From a candidate division LCP-89 bacterium (GTDB lineage Bacteria; Electryoneota; B3-LCP): a stretch of 50,638 nucleotides of DNA. Made by a program: the position numbers and the translations under genes. This document shows, piece by piece, positions 26,160 through 34,230 of the stretch (positions are counted from its first letter, which is position 1; every line of letters starts with the position of its first letter). The DNA is taken from NCBI GenBank assembly GCA_025774555.1, contig JALGVT010000026.1, positions 1-50,638 on the forward strand. The letters run 5' to 3'. The notes below the pieces were generated by a model. That model did no database searches, had not been told where the DNA came from, and worked only from the letters and a program-made list of their open reading frames with translations.

Positions 26160-27086
26160 ATGCAGCGGATTACAAACAGTATTATGGTATCCGATCTCGT
26201 AAAAACGTTAAACGAGCGGATGAGAACGCTTAATGATCTCCAGGTTCAGATTGCAACAGGAAGACGGGTTAACTACGCGTCCGATGATCCGGCTGCTGCC
26301 GCCATGATTCTTCAGCTCAGGAACAGCATCGGGCAGAACGAGCAGTTCCAGGAGAACATCCAGAACGGTATGTCCTGGCTGACTAATACCGAAAGCACAC
26401 TGCAAGAACTGAATGACATCCTGATTGAGGCGCGCGCAGACGCAGTCGAAGGCAGCAATGGAACTTTGACTCCGGAAGACATGGCAGCCTTGGCTGAAGA
26501 GGTGGACAGCTTCCTCGAAAACGTTTTCTCTATATCCAATGCGGATTACGTTGGGAAGAGCATATTCGGAGGCACCAATACTGCTGATCCTGCATTTAAC
26601 GCCGTGCGTGATCCCGTTACCGGACAGATTACCGGCGTAACCGCCAACGCTGAAGGTATAGACGGCGCTATGATGCGTCAGATCGACGGCAATGAAACCA
26701 TCCAGATCAATATCGCCGGCACTGATCTCTTTATCCCGAACGGTGTTAACGCATCCGAGGATATGTTCCAGGTATTAATTGGACTCAGAGATGCGCTTCA
26801 GGCGGGAGATGTCGATGCTGTCGGTGAGGCAATCCCTCTGCTGGACGAAGTGATGGAGAATACTCTGGATTTCACTGCCCTTGCTGGTAGTAAGGTAACG
26901 CGCTTACAGAACCTTGAAAGCACTCTGCTTTCCGAAGAAGTGCAATTGACCTCGAAGCTTTCAGATCAGGAGGATGTGGATCTGGTTGAAGTCATGACGC
27001 AGATGACACTTGAACAGAACGCTTATCAGGTCGCCTTAAGCATCGGCGCCAGCGTCATACAACCATCTCTGGCAGACTTTATTTAA
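26160..27086 (+). CDS. flgL: Hook-filament junction protein FlgL (HAP3)
   Basis: FlgL is the second junction protein, homologous to flagellin at its ends. The 308-residue protein begins with RITNSIMVSDLVKTLNERMR and has LQVQIATGRRVNYASDDPAA, the typical flagellin-like N-terminal helix. FGGTNTADPAFN lies near the middle and a coiled-coil C-terminus, EVMTQMTLEQNAYQVALSIG, closes it. AGAGGA precedes the ATG. It closes the first flagellar run before the glycosyltransferase block. Confidence 0.94.
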   Translation: MQRITNSIMVSDLVKTLNERMRTLNDLQVQIATGRRVNYASDDPAAAAMILQLRNSIGQNEQFQENIQNGMSWLTNTESTLQELNDILIEARADAVEGSNGTLTPEDMAALAEEVDSFLENVFSISNADYVGKSIFGGTNTADPAFNAVRDPVTGQITGVTANAEGIDGAMMRQIDGNETIQINIAGTDLFIPNGVNASEDMFQVLIGLRDALQAGDVDAVGEAIPLLDEVMENTLDFTALAGSKVTRLQNLESTLLSEEVQLTSKLSDQEDVDLVEVMTQMTLEQNAYQVALSIGASVIQPSLADFI

Positions 27087-27182
27087 TATATTCGTTGTAT
27101 TGAGAGGTTAAATAATAATCGTAGAGATAAATAATTAAAACGTGTACCGTGATTATTTTTGAATCTAAATAAATAAAATAGT

Positions 27183-27211
27183 CAATGCGGGGTCTTTCGG
27201 ATCCTGCATTG
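27183..27211 (+). promoter_or_regulatory. Hairpin between flgL and the first GT9 gene
   Basis: CAATGC (27183-27188) pairs with GCATTG (27206-27211), and four more pairs, two of them G-T, extend the stem inward to about 10 pairs around a 9-base loop. No T-run follows, so it is not a classical terminator. It lies 33 bases before the ATG of the GT9 gene and could limit read-through or control its translation. Confidence 0.4.
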
Positions 27212-27244
27212 TAGGTATATAGGATCTCACAGTATTGCTGAATA

Positions 27245-28702
27245 ATGAATATGCTTCCCGAAGATGGATCGAAGGTCATCTGTCAGTTTGCCCGTATGGG
27301 CGACCTGATCCAGACTCTGCCGTTGATCTCCGCTATCTCGAGGGAAACTTCTTTAAAATTGGTATGCGATACTGCAGTTGAACCCTGGGCAAAACTGCTG
27401 CCCAGCATTGATGAGATCATTTCTATTGATACGAAACACTGGCGGCAGCTCTGTACAGGCGAATATCTGCCGCTTTTGGAAGTGTTATCGGAGATAGATC
27501 GGGAGTTGAACGGCTTGCAAGAGGAGAAATTCGATGAGTTGATCAATCTGAACGATCATCCAGTCAGCGACGCGTTTGCCGCCTGTTTATGTGATCGGTG
27601 GCAGGAAAAATGGATCACGGAGAACCTGATATTGCTGAGAAGCTATCTTAGAACTATCGTAGCGGCGCGCCCTGCCAGCCGTATCCATCTCGCAGATTTA
27701 TGGAGAACGTTTGCTCCCGGGCGGACTGATTGTCAACCAGCTTCAATTACCGAAACTAAAAAAGGTACGCACTTTGCAAAAGCAACGCTAAACTCTTTGC
27801 GTCAAGCTGGATACCGTCAGATTTGGGCGTTTATCCTCGGGTCAGGGGAGAAATACCGCCGTATAAAACCGGAAATATTTGCGGATTACTGGAATAAAGT
27901 TATCAGCGCCGAAAACGTCGGTCTTGTATTGATAGGGGGCGCTGGTGAAGAAATCCTTGCAGAACAGTTCAAGAACGCTTTAAAACATAAACCAGACGGT
28001 ATAATTGATCTCACGGGGAAATGTTCGCCGGAAGAGCTGGTGGCGGTTTTCAGGGAGGCAGATCTGGTTGTCGGCGTCGATACGGGACCTCTTCATTGGG
28101 CTGCAGCTGTTGGAACGCAGGTGCTGGGACTGTATTTTGGCGAAGCCGGCTTCAGGGAAACCGGACCCTATGGTGATGGTCATTACGTTATAGCGCCGGA
28201 TTGCAGTGATTATCCTTGTACTTCGATGAAGGCGGCAGAATGCCGGTTGTGTTGTCAAGAATATTATAGTGATTCATACAAGATCGCCACTGCTATGCTG
28301 GAGATAAGCCGTAAAACAGTTTCAAAGCGCACACTGCTTCCTGCAGGACTGAAGCTGTATCAATCATCGCTCACGCCGAATGGCATCACCTACAACTCGT
28401 TGGACGGGGTATTTGACCCGCTTCTTGCAGTCGATGTCAGCAATGCCAGTCGCATAATTCTATCTGGTTGGAGAGAAAAATTGGATGTTCAGCACAGCGC
28501 GGATCAGCGTTTAAATCTTTTCATGAATCAATGGGCGGATGAAATCAGAAATCTCCCTTTAGGGTGTGTGTTTTCGCCCGTTCTGATTGAGAGTACCAGG
28601 AATGCAGCCCTGCAGCGGATTCCCTGGCAGCGGATGCGGAAAGGGAGCGCCGCGCTCCCCAATTTAATTCTGGAAGAGCCACCATGCGTATCCTGCTTCT
28701 GA
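27245..28702 (+). CDS. GT9 (heptosyltransferase-like) glycosyltransferase 1
   Basis: The 485-residue protein has a GT-B fold of family 9. ARMGDLIQTLPLISA at 16-30 includes Asp20, matching the catalytic aspartate of ADP-heptose transferases. The donor-site motif VDTGPLHWAA lies near 278-287. A cysteine cluster follows (Cys320, 325, 333, 336, 337), then about 150 residues with no recognised domain. LPS heptosyltransferases and the protein O-heptosyltransferases of autotransporters belong to this family. Between flgL and fliC, a protein acceptor (flagellin) is more likely than LPS; this is inference from context. It overlaps the next gene by 19 bases. Confidence 0.8.
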   Translation: MNMLPEDGSKVICQFARMGDLIQTLPLISAISRETSLKLVCDTAVEPWAKLLPSIDEIISIDTKHWRQLCTGEYLPLLEVLSEIDRELNGLQEEKFDELINLNDHPVSDAFAACLCDRWQEKWITENLILLRSYLRTIVAARPASRIHLADLWRTFAPGRTDCQPASITETKKGTHFAKATLNSLRQAGYRQIWAFILGSGEKYRRIKPEIFADYWNKVISAENVGLVLIGGAGEEILAEQFKNALKHKPDGIIDLTGKCSPEELVAVFREADLVVGVDTGPLHWAAAVGTQVLGLYFGEAGFRETGPYGDGHYVIAPDCSDYPCTSMKAAECRLCCQEYYSDSYKIATAMLEISRKTVSKRTLLPAGLKLYQSSLTPNGITYNSLDGVFDPLLAVDVSNASRIILSGWREKLDVQHSADQRLNLFMNQWADEIRNLPLGCVFSPVLIESTRNAALQRIPWQRMRKGSAALPNLILEEPPCVSCF

Positions 28703-30537
28703 ATGATTCATATTTTCTGGATTGCCTGCGGGAAAGTCCGGATAATGACGTCTTTTTTGTCAGTCCGGCAGAGGGAGCGGACTATGTAGTCGGTTTCGGT
28801 GCGATTGACATTCATCAGGCACTGGAAAAGTGCCCCTTTGAACCTGACGCTATTCTGATATCCGATTCGATCAATCTACGCACTGCCGTCCTCGGTCTGG
28901 AAAATATCAGCATCCCCAAATTGTTTTACGGGATCGATTCACCCATGAACGCTTTCTGGCAGCAAGATTATTCCCTCGCGGTTGATCTCGCATTCTTAGA
29001 TCAGAAGTCCATGGCAGACCGTCTCCGTATGAAACATCCGAAGATTAAAGACAGATTCCATTGGCTTCCGCTGGCAGCCGATACCGCTTACTGCCGGAAT
29101 TTGGGATTGGATAAGATATATGATATCTCTTTTGTCGGAACCTTGAGTAATAAAGTCCGTCCCAAAAGAACCTGGATTTTAAATGAACTCAGCAGGCAAT
29201 TCAAGGTGAAGATTTTTGATGGAGATGGACAGAAAAATCTAACTCCAGGTCAGGTTGTTGAAATCTACAACAAGTCGAAGATTGTCTTAAACGAGAATCT
29301 CTTCCCCGGACTTAACTTGCGTGCTTTTGAAGTCATGGCTTGCGGCGCGTGCCTCTTAACTGAAGAGGGTGATGGAAGCTGGAGTTCCTTTTTTAAGGAT
29401 TGGGAACATTTAGTGACTTACAATCCTGCAAACTTGATCGACAGAACGGAAAAGCTTTTAAATGATGACCCTTTGCGCGCTCAAATTGCTGAGCAGGGTA
29501 TGCTGTGCGTGAATGAAAAACATACCATAAAAAATCGTCTGAATTACCTGCTTGAAGTTGTTAAGAAGCGCATATTGAACTCCCAAAACCCAAATATGGC
29601 TGATAATAGCGCGTTTTATCTGGGCAAGGCGGTTTTACAAATGGCGAATCGGTGGCAAAATCAACCCGTGGGGCAGTTGCGTGGTGAAGCTGTTCGGTTG
29701 ATGCTGCTTCAGGCGGATAACGGCTCTGAGAGTGCGGAACTGCACTCAGAATTGGCGGCACACGCTCTTGAAGATGATCGTCCGCAGGATGCGCTGAAAT
29801 CGCTGCACAGGACGCTCGAACTTGATCCCGCGCATCTACGGGCAAACTGGTCGATGATCTGGTGTCATCGGGAATTGAAAAAGTTGCCAGAAGCCTCAGA
29901 TGCTCTGAACAAATTCTGCCAATATATACGATTCGATGTGGATAAAGACGATGCTCTTCAATCAATCGCTTCTGGACTGCCTCTGAGCGCTGCCGATTTT
30001 ATAATGCTCGGAAGAATCCTTGAAAGCGCTGGATGGCTGCTCGAACCGGGCATTGACCGCGCCGGCGGGCATTCGTGCAGGTGGAATGCATTTGACGCTT
30101 ATCAGCACGCCATTATAACGGATAACCAGAACTGGCAGGCGTATATCAAATGCGCCGAAATGTTAGATCGTTTCGGTTCGCATGATTTTGCTGCAATCCT
30201 GGTAGAACAGGCTCTTAGACTGAATTCATGGGATACGGATCTCAGCCTGAAACTGGGAGACTATCTATTGAAATCATTTCGGCGGGAAGAGGGAATAATT
30301 CATTTGGTGAATTATTTAGTAACCACCAACGATTTTGATAAGTGGGATAAAATTGAGAATATAAAACTTTCCGAAGCCGAATGGCTGTATTTGCTCAGTA
30401 AGGTGCAGGATTCATGCGGTAATATCGGTGATACCATGAAATCATCCGATCCAATATCGGAAACGTGCCGCCGGGTATTGAAGAGGTTATCCGGAATGAA
30501 TATGCATCAAAAAGCAACCCGCGAAGTGCGCGCATGA
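28684..30537 (+). CDS. CgeB-like glycosyltransferase with C-terminal TPRs
   Basis: The 617-residue protein opens with MRILLLNDSYFLDCLRES and a first Rossmann-like half containing YGIDSPMNAFW. From about residue 142 it has the second GT-B half of the CgeB / Glyco_trans_1_2 type: YDISFVGTLSNKVRPKR, IVLNENLFPGLNLRAFEVMA and CGACLLTEEGDG. Residues about 330-600 look like tetratricopeptide repeats (for example DALKSLHRTLELDPAHLRAN), a fusion also seen in protein O-glycosyltransferases. It is translationally coupled to the GT9 gene. The context between flagellar genes suggests flagellin as target, but neither donor nor acceptor is shown by sequence. Confidence 0.78.
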   Translation: MRILLLNDSYFLDCLRESPDNDVFFVSPAEGADYVVGFGAIDIHQALEKCPFEPDAILISDSINLRTAVLGLENISIPKLFYGIDSPMNAFWQQDYSLAVDLAFLDQKSMADRLRMKHPKIKDRFHWLPLAADTAYCRNLGLDKIYDISFVGTLSNKVRPKRTWILNELSRQFKVKIFDGDGQKNLTPGQVVEIYNKSKIVLNENLFPGLNLRAFEVMACGACLLTEEGDGSWSSFFKDWEHLVTYNPANLIDRTEKLLNDDPLRAQIAEQGMLCVNEKHTIKNRLNYLLEVVKKRILNSQNPNMADNSAFYLGKAVLQMANRWQNQPVGQLRGEAVRLMLLQADNGSESAELHSELAAHALEDDRPQDALKSLHRTLELDPAHLRANWSMIWCHRELKKLPEASDALNKFCQYIRFDVDKDDALQSIASGLPLSAADFIMLGRILESAGWLLEPGIDRAGGHSCRWNAFDAYQHAIITDNQNWQAYIKCAEMLDRFGSHDFAAILVEQALRLNSWDTDLSLKLGDYLLKSFRREEGIIHLVNYLVTTNDFDKWDKIENIKLSEAEWLYLLSKVQDSCGNIGDTMKSSDPISETCRRVLKRLSGMNMHQKATREVRA

Positions 30538-30586
30538 TCGCTGCCAATATAAGTTCTTACGGCGAGAATGAGGGATGGAATAGCCA

Positions 30587-32410
30587 ATGAATTACCTCGA
30601 AGAAAATCTAAAACGGATAGCAATCGGCAATCCTGACATAGAGCTGCTGCGAAACCGTTACAGACCGGACTATCCCGAAATAAAAACTGCCAAAGATGGT
30701 TCGCCTGTGCCGGTGATTAATAAGAAATCTCTGCACAGCAGCTACAACCCCGCATCTGAAGCGCAAAAATGGGTGCAAAACCTCGGGATCGAGTTTAATA
30801 AAGACACGCTCTACGTGATCGGAGGATTAGGATTTACCTACCATCTGTCAGAGTTACTGAAGATCGTTCCCGCTGAACAGCTTGTGGTTATTGAAAAAGA
30901 CACCGCTCTCGCAGCATCAGCGCTGGCAAACCGACCATCGGACGTCTTCCCGCAGGGACTGCGCTTTATAGTAGGGCAGACCGCTGCCAGAGCGCATGCA
31001 AGACTTAACGAGATTAACCGAAACAACCACGATATCGTCTTTTTGGATCACCCGGCGTCAAATAATATTTATCCGGACTATTATAGCGCTATTAAAGGTA
31101 TTATACGGGTACAGAAAACAGAAAAGTATGGCGGATACAAAGTACTCCTCGTTTCGCCCATGTATGGTGGTTCACTGCCGGTTACTTACTGCGTTCAGAG
31201 GGCGTTGAATTCCATTGGGCACCGGTGCGAACTCCTCGATAATACCAGTTTCTACCCCGGATTCAAGCATATTCAAGAGGTAACCACGCATAAACAGCAC
31301 CAGAACGCACTGAATTCCATGCTTACCTCACTTCTCGCCGAAACTGTAACTGCGCGTGCTGTAGAAACACAAGCTGACTTGGTGCTTGTCATCGCGCAGG
31401 GACCTGCTACCGCGGAGGTTATTGAGGAACTGCGCAAAGCGGATATCCGCACCGCATTCTGGTTCGTTGAAGATGGCTCCACGCTGCAATACTGGAAGGG
31501 AATCGCTCCCCTGTTTGACGGATTCTTCGTTATTCAAAAAGGAGAATTCTTTACACAGCTTAAAGATGCAGGCTGCCAACATCCCTATTATCTTCCTATG
31601 GCGGCTGATCCAGCGATTCATCGACCATTAGAGTTGACGCCAGAGGAAATAGCAGAGTTTGGTAGCGACCTGTCTCATGTTGGAGCGGGTTATCATAACC
31701 GCAGAGATTTCTTCGCCGGACTTTTAGATTTCGATTTTAAAATCTGGGGCAGCGATTGGGAAAAAGCGGGACCGTTATCACATATAATTCAGCGCGATGG
31801 TGAACGCATTCCCACCGAGGATACCATCAAGATTTTCAACGCCTCGAAGATTAATGTCAACCTGCACTCTTCGACATACCATTCTGGCGTCAATCCCTTC
31901 GGCGACTTTCTGAATCCGCGAACCTACGAGATCGCCGCCTGCGGCGCTTTCCAACTGGTCGATGAGCGGCGTTATCTGGCTGAAAACTTCGAGGTCGGGA
32001 CAGAAGTCGTAACCTTCAATTCCTTACAGGATATGCGTGATCTTGCCCGGGAATATCTTGAGAAGCCCGAAGAGCGCGCTGAAATTGCCGCAGCCTCCCG
32101 CCAGCGTGTGCTTAAAGAACACACTTTCGAACACAGACTGCGCGAGCTGATGGGTGTGATCGCTGGCAGGTATCCCGAATGGAAGCCGAAAGGAGGCGGA
32201 CTGCCTACCGCTGAAGAGCTGATCAGAGCTGCTGGCGAGGATAGCGAAATGGTTGCTGTCATGGAGCGATTTATTGGTAAAGGTCCGCTGACGCTTGAAG
32301 ACGTTGCGGCGGACATAGAAAAGGGTGAAGGTGAATTCACGCGCACTGAAGCAATGATTCTACTATTGAATGAGTTCCGCCGATGGGGTCTTGAAAAGGG
32401 AGTCATGTAG
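30587..32410 (+). CDS. Maf-type N-terminal domain fused to a CgeB-like glycosyltransferase
   Basis: The 607-residue protein appears to be a fusion. Residues about 35-180 resemble the N-terminal half of Maf (motility accessory factor) flagellin glycosyltransferases: KDGSPVPVINKKSLHSSYNP with ASEAQKWV, LYVIGGLGFTYHLSELLK and LVVIEKDTALAASAL. Residues about 190-560 are a GT-B enzyme of the CgeB type with KVLLVSPMYGGSLPVTYCVQ, FWFVEDGSTLQYW, VGAGYHNRRDFFAGL, and DFLNPRTYEIAACGAFQLVD followed by ERRYL. Maf proteins transfer nonulosonic acids to flagellin; here the usual Maf catalytic part is replaced. The next gene starts one base after the stop. Flagellin modification is the best-supported role, by domain and neighbourhood. 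Confidence 0.75.
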   Translation: MNYLEENLKRIAIGNPDIELLRNRYRPDYPEIKTAKDGSPVPVINKKSLHSSYNPASEAQKWVQNLGIEFNKDTLYVIGGLGFTYHLSELLKIVPAEQLVVIEKDTALAASALANRPSDVFPQGLRFIVGQTAARAHARLNEINRNNHDIVFLDHPASNNIYPDYYSAIKGIIRVQKTEKYGGYKVLLVSPMYGGSLPVTYCVQRALNSIGHRCELLDNTSFYPGFKHIQEVTTHKQHQNALNSMLTSLLAETVTARAVETQADLVLVIAQGPATAEVIEELRKADIRTAFWFVEDGSTLQYWKGIAPLFDGFFVIQKGEFFTQLKDAGCQHPYYLPMAADPAIHRPLELTPEEIAEFGSDLSHVGAGYHNRRDFFAGLLDFDFKIWGSDWEKAGPLSHIIQRDGERIPTEDTIKIFNASKINVNLHSSTYHSGVNPFGDFLNPRTYEIAACGAFQLVDERRYLAENFEVGTEVVTFNSLQDMRDLAREYLEKPEERAEIAAASRQRVLKEHTFEHRLRELMGVIAGRYPEWKPKGGGLPTAEELIRAAGEDSEMVAVMERFIGKGPLTLEDVAADIEKGEGEFTRTEAMILLLNEFRRWGLEKGVM

Positions 32411-32411
32411 G

Positions 32412-34016
32412 ATGAGAAATTCTTTAGTGATAGCTCTCTTGAGACTTGGCGATCTGGTGCAGAGTTTCCCTGCGATTTCGGATCTCAGCAGGGCGGCTGA
32501 CGGCGGGGAAGTCGCGTTAATGGTACAACAAGATCTGGTTCCAATAGCCAGAATGCACCCGGGCGTTACGCAGGTGATACCTTTTGATGGTGATACTCTC
32601 TTAAACGCGACACGCGCTAAAGGTGAATGGTCACGGCAGGGACTGACCTACGTAAATGAACTCTGTGATCTTGTTGATGAGCTGAATCCCGACCTCATTG
32701 TGAACCTGACTCACACCGCCTTTTCAGCGAACCTTTGCAGTATTATTAAGGCGGAAGAAGTGCGCGGGCGCTCCCTTGCGAAAGATGGCGGCACGCAGCT
32801 TAACGGTGACTGGACGCGCTATTTTTTCACGCTTATGTCCTCGCGAAGCTCTAATCCCGTCAATCTGGTCGATCTTTTCCGCGAGATTGCAGGTGTTAAT
32901 AAAGGACCTTATGATAAACCGGTTATTCCACCTGATGCCAGCCGGTTCGCTGCTCAGATACTGCAGCCTCTGGCAGATAAGCCTATCATCGTATTGGGAA
33001 TCGGCTCCAATCACCCGCTGAGAAGCTGGGATAGCAATCTCTGGCGAACCACGGTTGAACTTCTATTGAACAACAGCGAATGCAGCGTAATTGTAATCGG
33101 CAGCGCGGGTGACAGAGAAGCATCTAACATTGTGTCAGATGGCTGGGGTGAACGATGCTTGAATATATGCGGCGAAACTGATTTAGTTCAATTAGCCGCT
33201 GTTATAGACCGCTGTGATCTGTTCATAGGGCACGATACCGGTCCGATGCATATAGCGGCGATGCTGGATAAGCCCTGTCTGGGGATCTATCTCGCTATGG
33301 CTTCAGCCTGGGAAACAGCCCCTTACCGAAACGGCGCGGTTTCTATAGAGCCTAACGTTGATTGTCATCCTTGCAGTGAACAAGGCGACTGCACAGATCC
33401 AATCTGCCACCAGGCAATCTCTCCATTCTCTATTGCCGACATTGCTTTAAACATGTTAAACGGCGTTGTTCCTGACCAAAGAGATGACTGCACTATGAGA
33501 GTTTCCCGACAGAAAGACGGCGGCAGACTTAGATTGGAAGGATCCATCAAGGCAAGTGATCAAAACCGCCTGATATGGTTTGACTTAATAGATGTTGTTC
33601 TCGAGAGGAATAACAGGTTTCCCAAACCAGTACAATGCACTGCAATTTGGCGGCATGAGCTGACTCAGTTGAAAAGTGAAGTTCTCCAACTTGTGCATAA
33701 AATGATCGGCGGTTTACAAATTCCATATAATAACAGGAGTAATGATTTCCACGACCCGCTTGCTGTTGAGATTCCTGCACTGATAGCGCGGTATCCGGGA
33801 TTGCGCCTTCTGTTCGATCTTTATCGTCTCGATACTATATGTCACGAGACGCAGGGAATTGAAGTCCGGATAGAGAATATTGTCAAGGCTCAGGAAAAAC
33901 TGCTGCGCAGAATAGCGAATCTGCAGAAGATCAGTGAACAGGGAAGGGTTTCAATGCTCGACACGTCAATCCAGACGGCAGATGGATTCAACGCTTCTAA
34001 ATCAGAAATAACTTAA
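32412..34016 (+). CDS. GT9 (heptosyltransferase-like) glycosyltransferase 2
   Basis: The 534-residue GT-B protein has LRLGDLVQSFPAISDL with Asp14 as the likely catalytic residue, the DTGPMHIAAMLDKP donor motif near 275-288, and a cysteine cluster Cys318-x2-Cys321-x5-Cys327-x4-Cys332. About 200 residues of unrecognised sequence follow, ending in a helical stretch. The frame opens at 32370 inside the previous gene, but the ATG at 32412, one base after the preceding stop, is the natural start. It forms a coupled pair with the Maf-CgeB fusion. Donor and acceptor are unknown; see the first GT9 entry for the family. Confidence 0.8.
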   Translation: MRNSLVIALLRLGDLVQSFPAISDLSRAADGGEVALMVQQDLVPIARMHPGVTQVIPFDGDTLLNATRAKGEWSRQGLTYVNELCDLVDELNPDLIVNLTHTAFSANLCSIIKAEEVRGRSLAKDGGTQLNGDWTRYFFTLMSSRSSNPVNLVDLFREIAGVNKGPYDKPVIPPDASRFAAQILQPLADKPIIVLGIGSNHPLRSWDSNLWRTTVELLLNNSECSVIVIGSAGDREASNIVSDGWGERCLNICGETDLVQLAAVIDRCDLFIGHDTGPMHIAAMLDKPCLGIYLAMASAWETAPYRNGAVSIEPNVDCHPCSEQGDCTDPICHQAISPFSIADIALNMLNGVVPDQRDDCTMRVSRQKDGGRLRLEGSIKASDQNRLIWFDLIDVVLERNNRFPKPVQCTAIWRHELTQLKSEVLQLVHKMIGGLQIPYNNRSNDFHDPLAVEIPALIARYPGLRLLFDLYRLDTICHETQGIEVRIENIVKAQEKLLRRIANLQKISEQGRVSMLDTSIQTADGFNASKSEIT

Positions 34017-34038
34017 GACTGCTGAAATATACCTATTT

Positions 34039-34151
34039 TGTCATTCCTGCGCAGGCAGGAATCCAGTTATGTAACTGATTATCCTGGACTCTACATAGGA
34101 GTCTCCGTAGAAGTCCTATGGACCTTCGGACCCGTCTTCGCTGGTGTGACA
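34039..34151. repeat. Palindrome-rich repeat element between GT genes
   Basis: The element is bounded by TGTCATTCC (34039) and GGTGTGACA (ending 34151). It contains the perfect palindrome CCTGCGCAGG (34046-34055) and a pair ATAGGA/TCCTAT (about 34097-34122). This is the common environmental GTCATTCCTGCG-type repeat. It separates the second and third GT9 genes and is the only sizeable gap in the glycosyltransferase block. A TATAAT at 34165-34170 just beyond it might be a -10, but no good -35 is present. Confidence 0.65.
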
Positions 34152-34230
34152 GTTGGATACGTATTATAATGTTTTTCACAGTCTCAACTTGCTGCCATTT
34201 GAAGTGAACACACAGATCATTAATTAATTG

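Noticed and set aside
34153..34170. TTGGAT and TATAAT as a promoter for the third GT9 gene
   Set aside because: The spacing is only 6 bases, and the site at the proper distance (TGGTGT) is poor.
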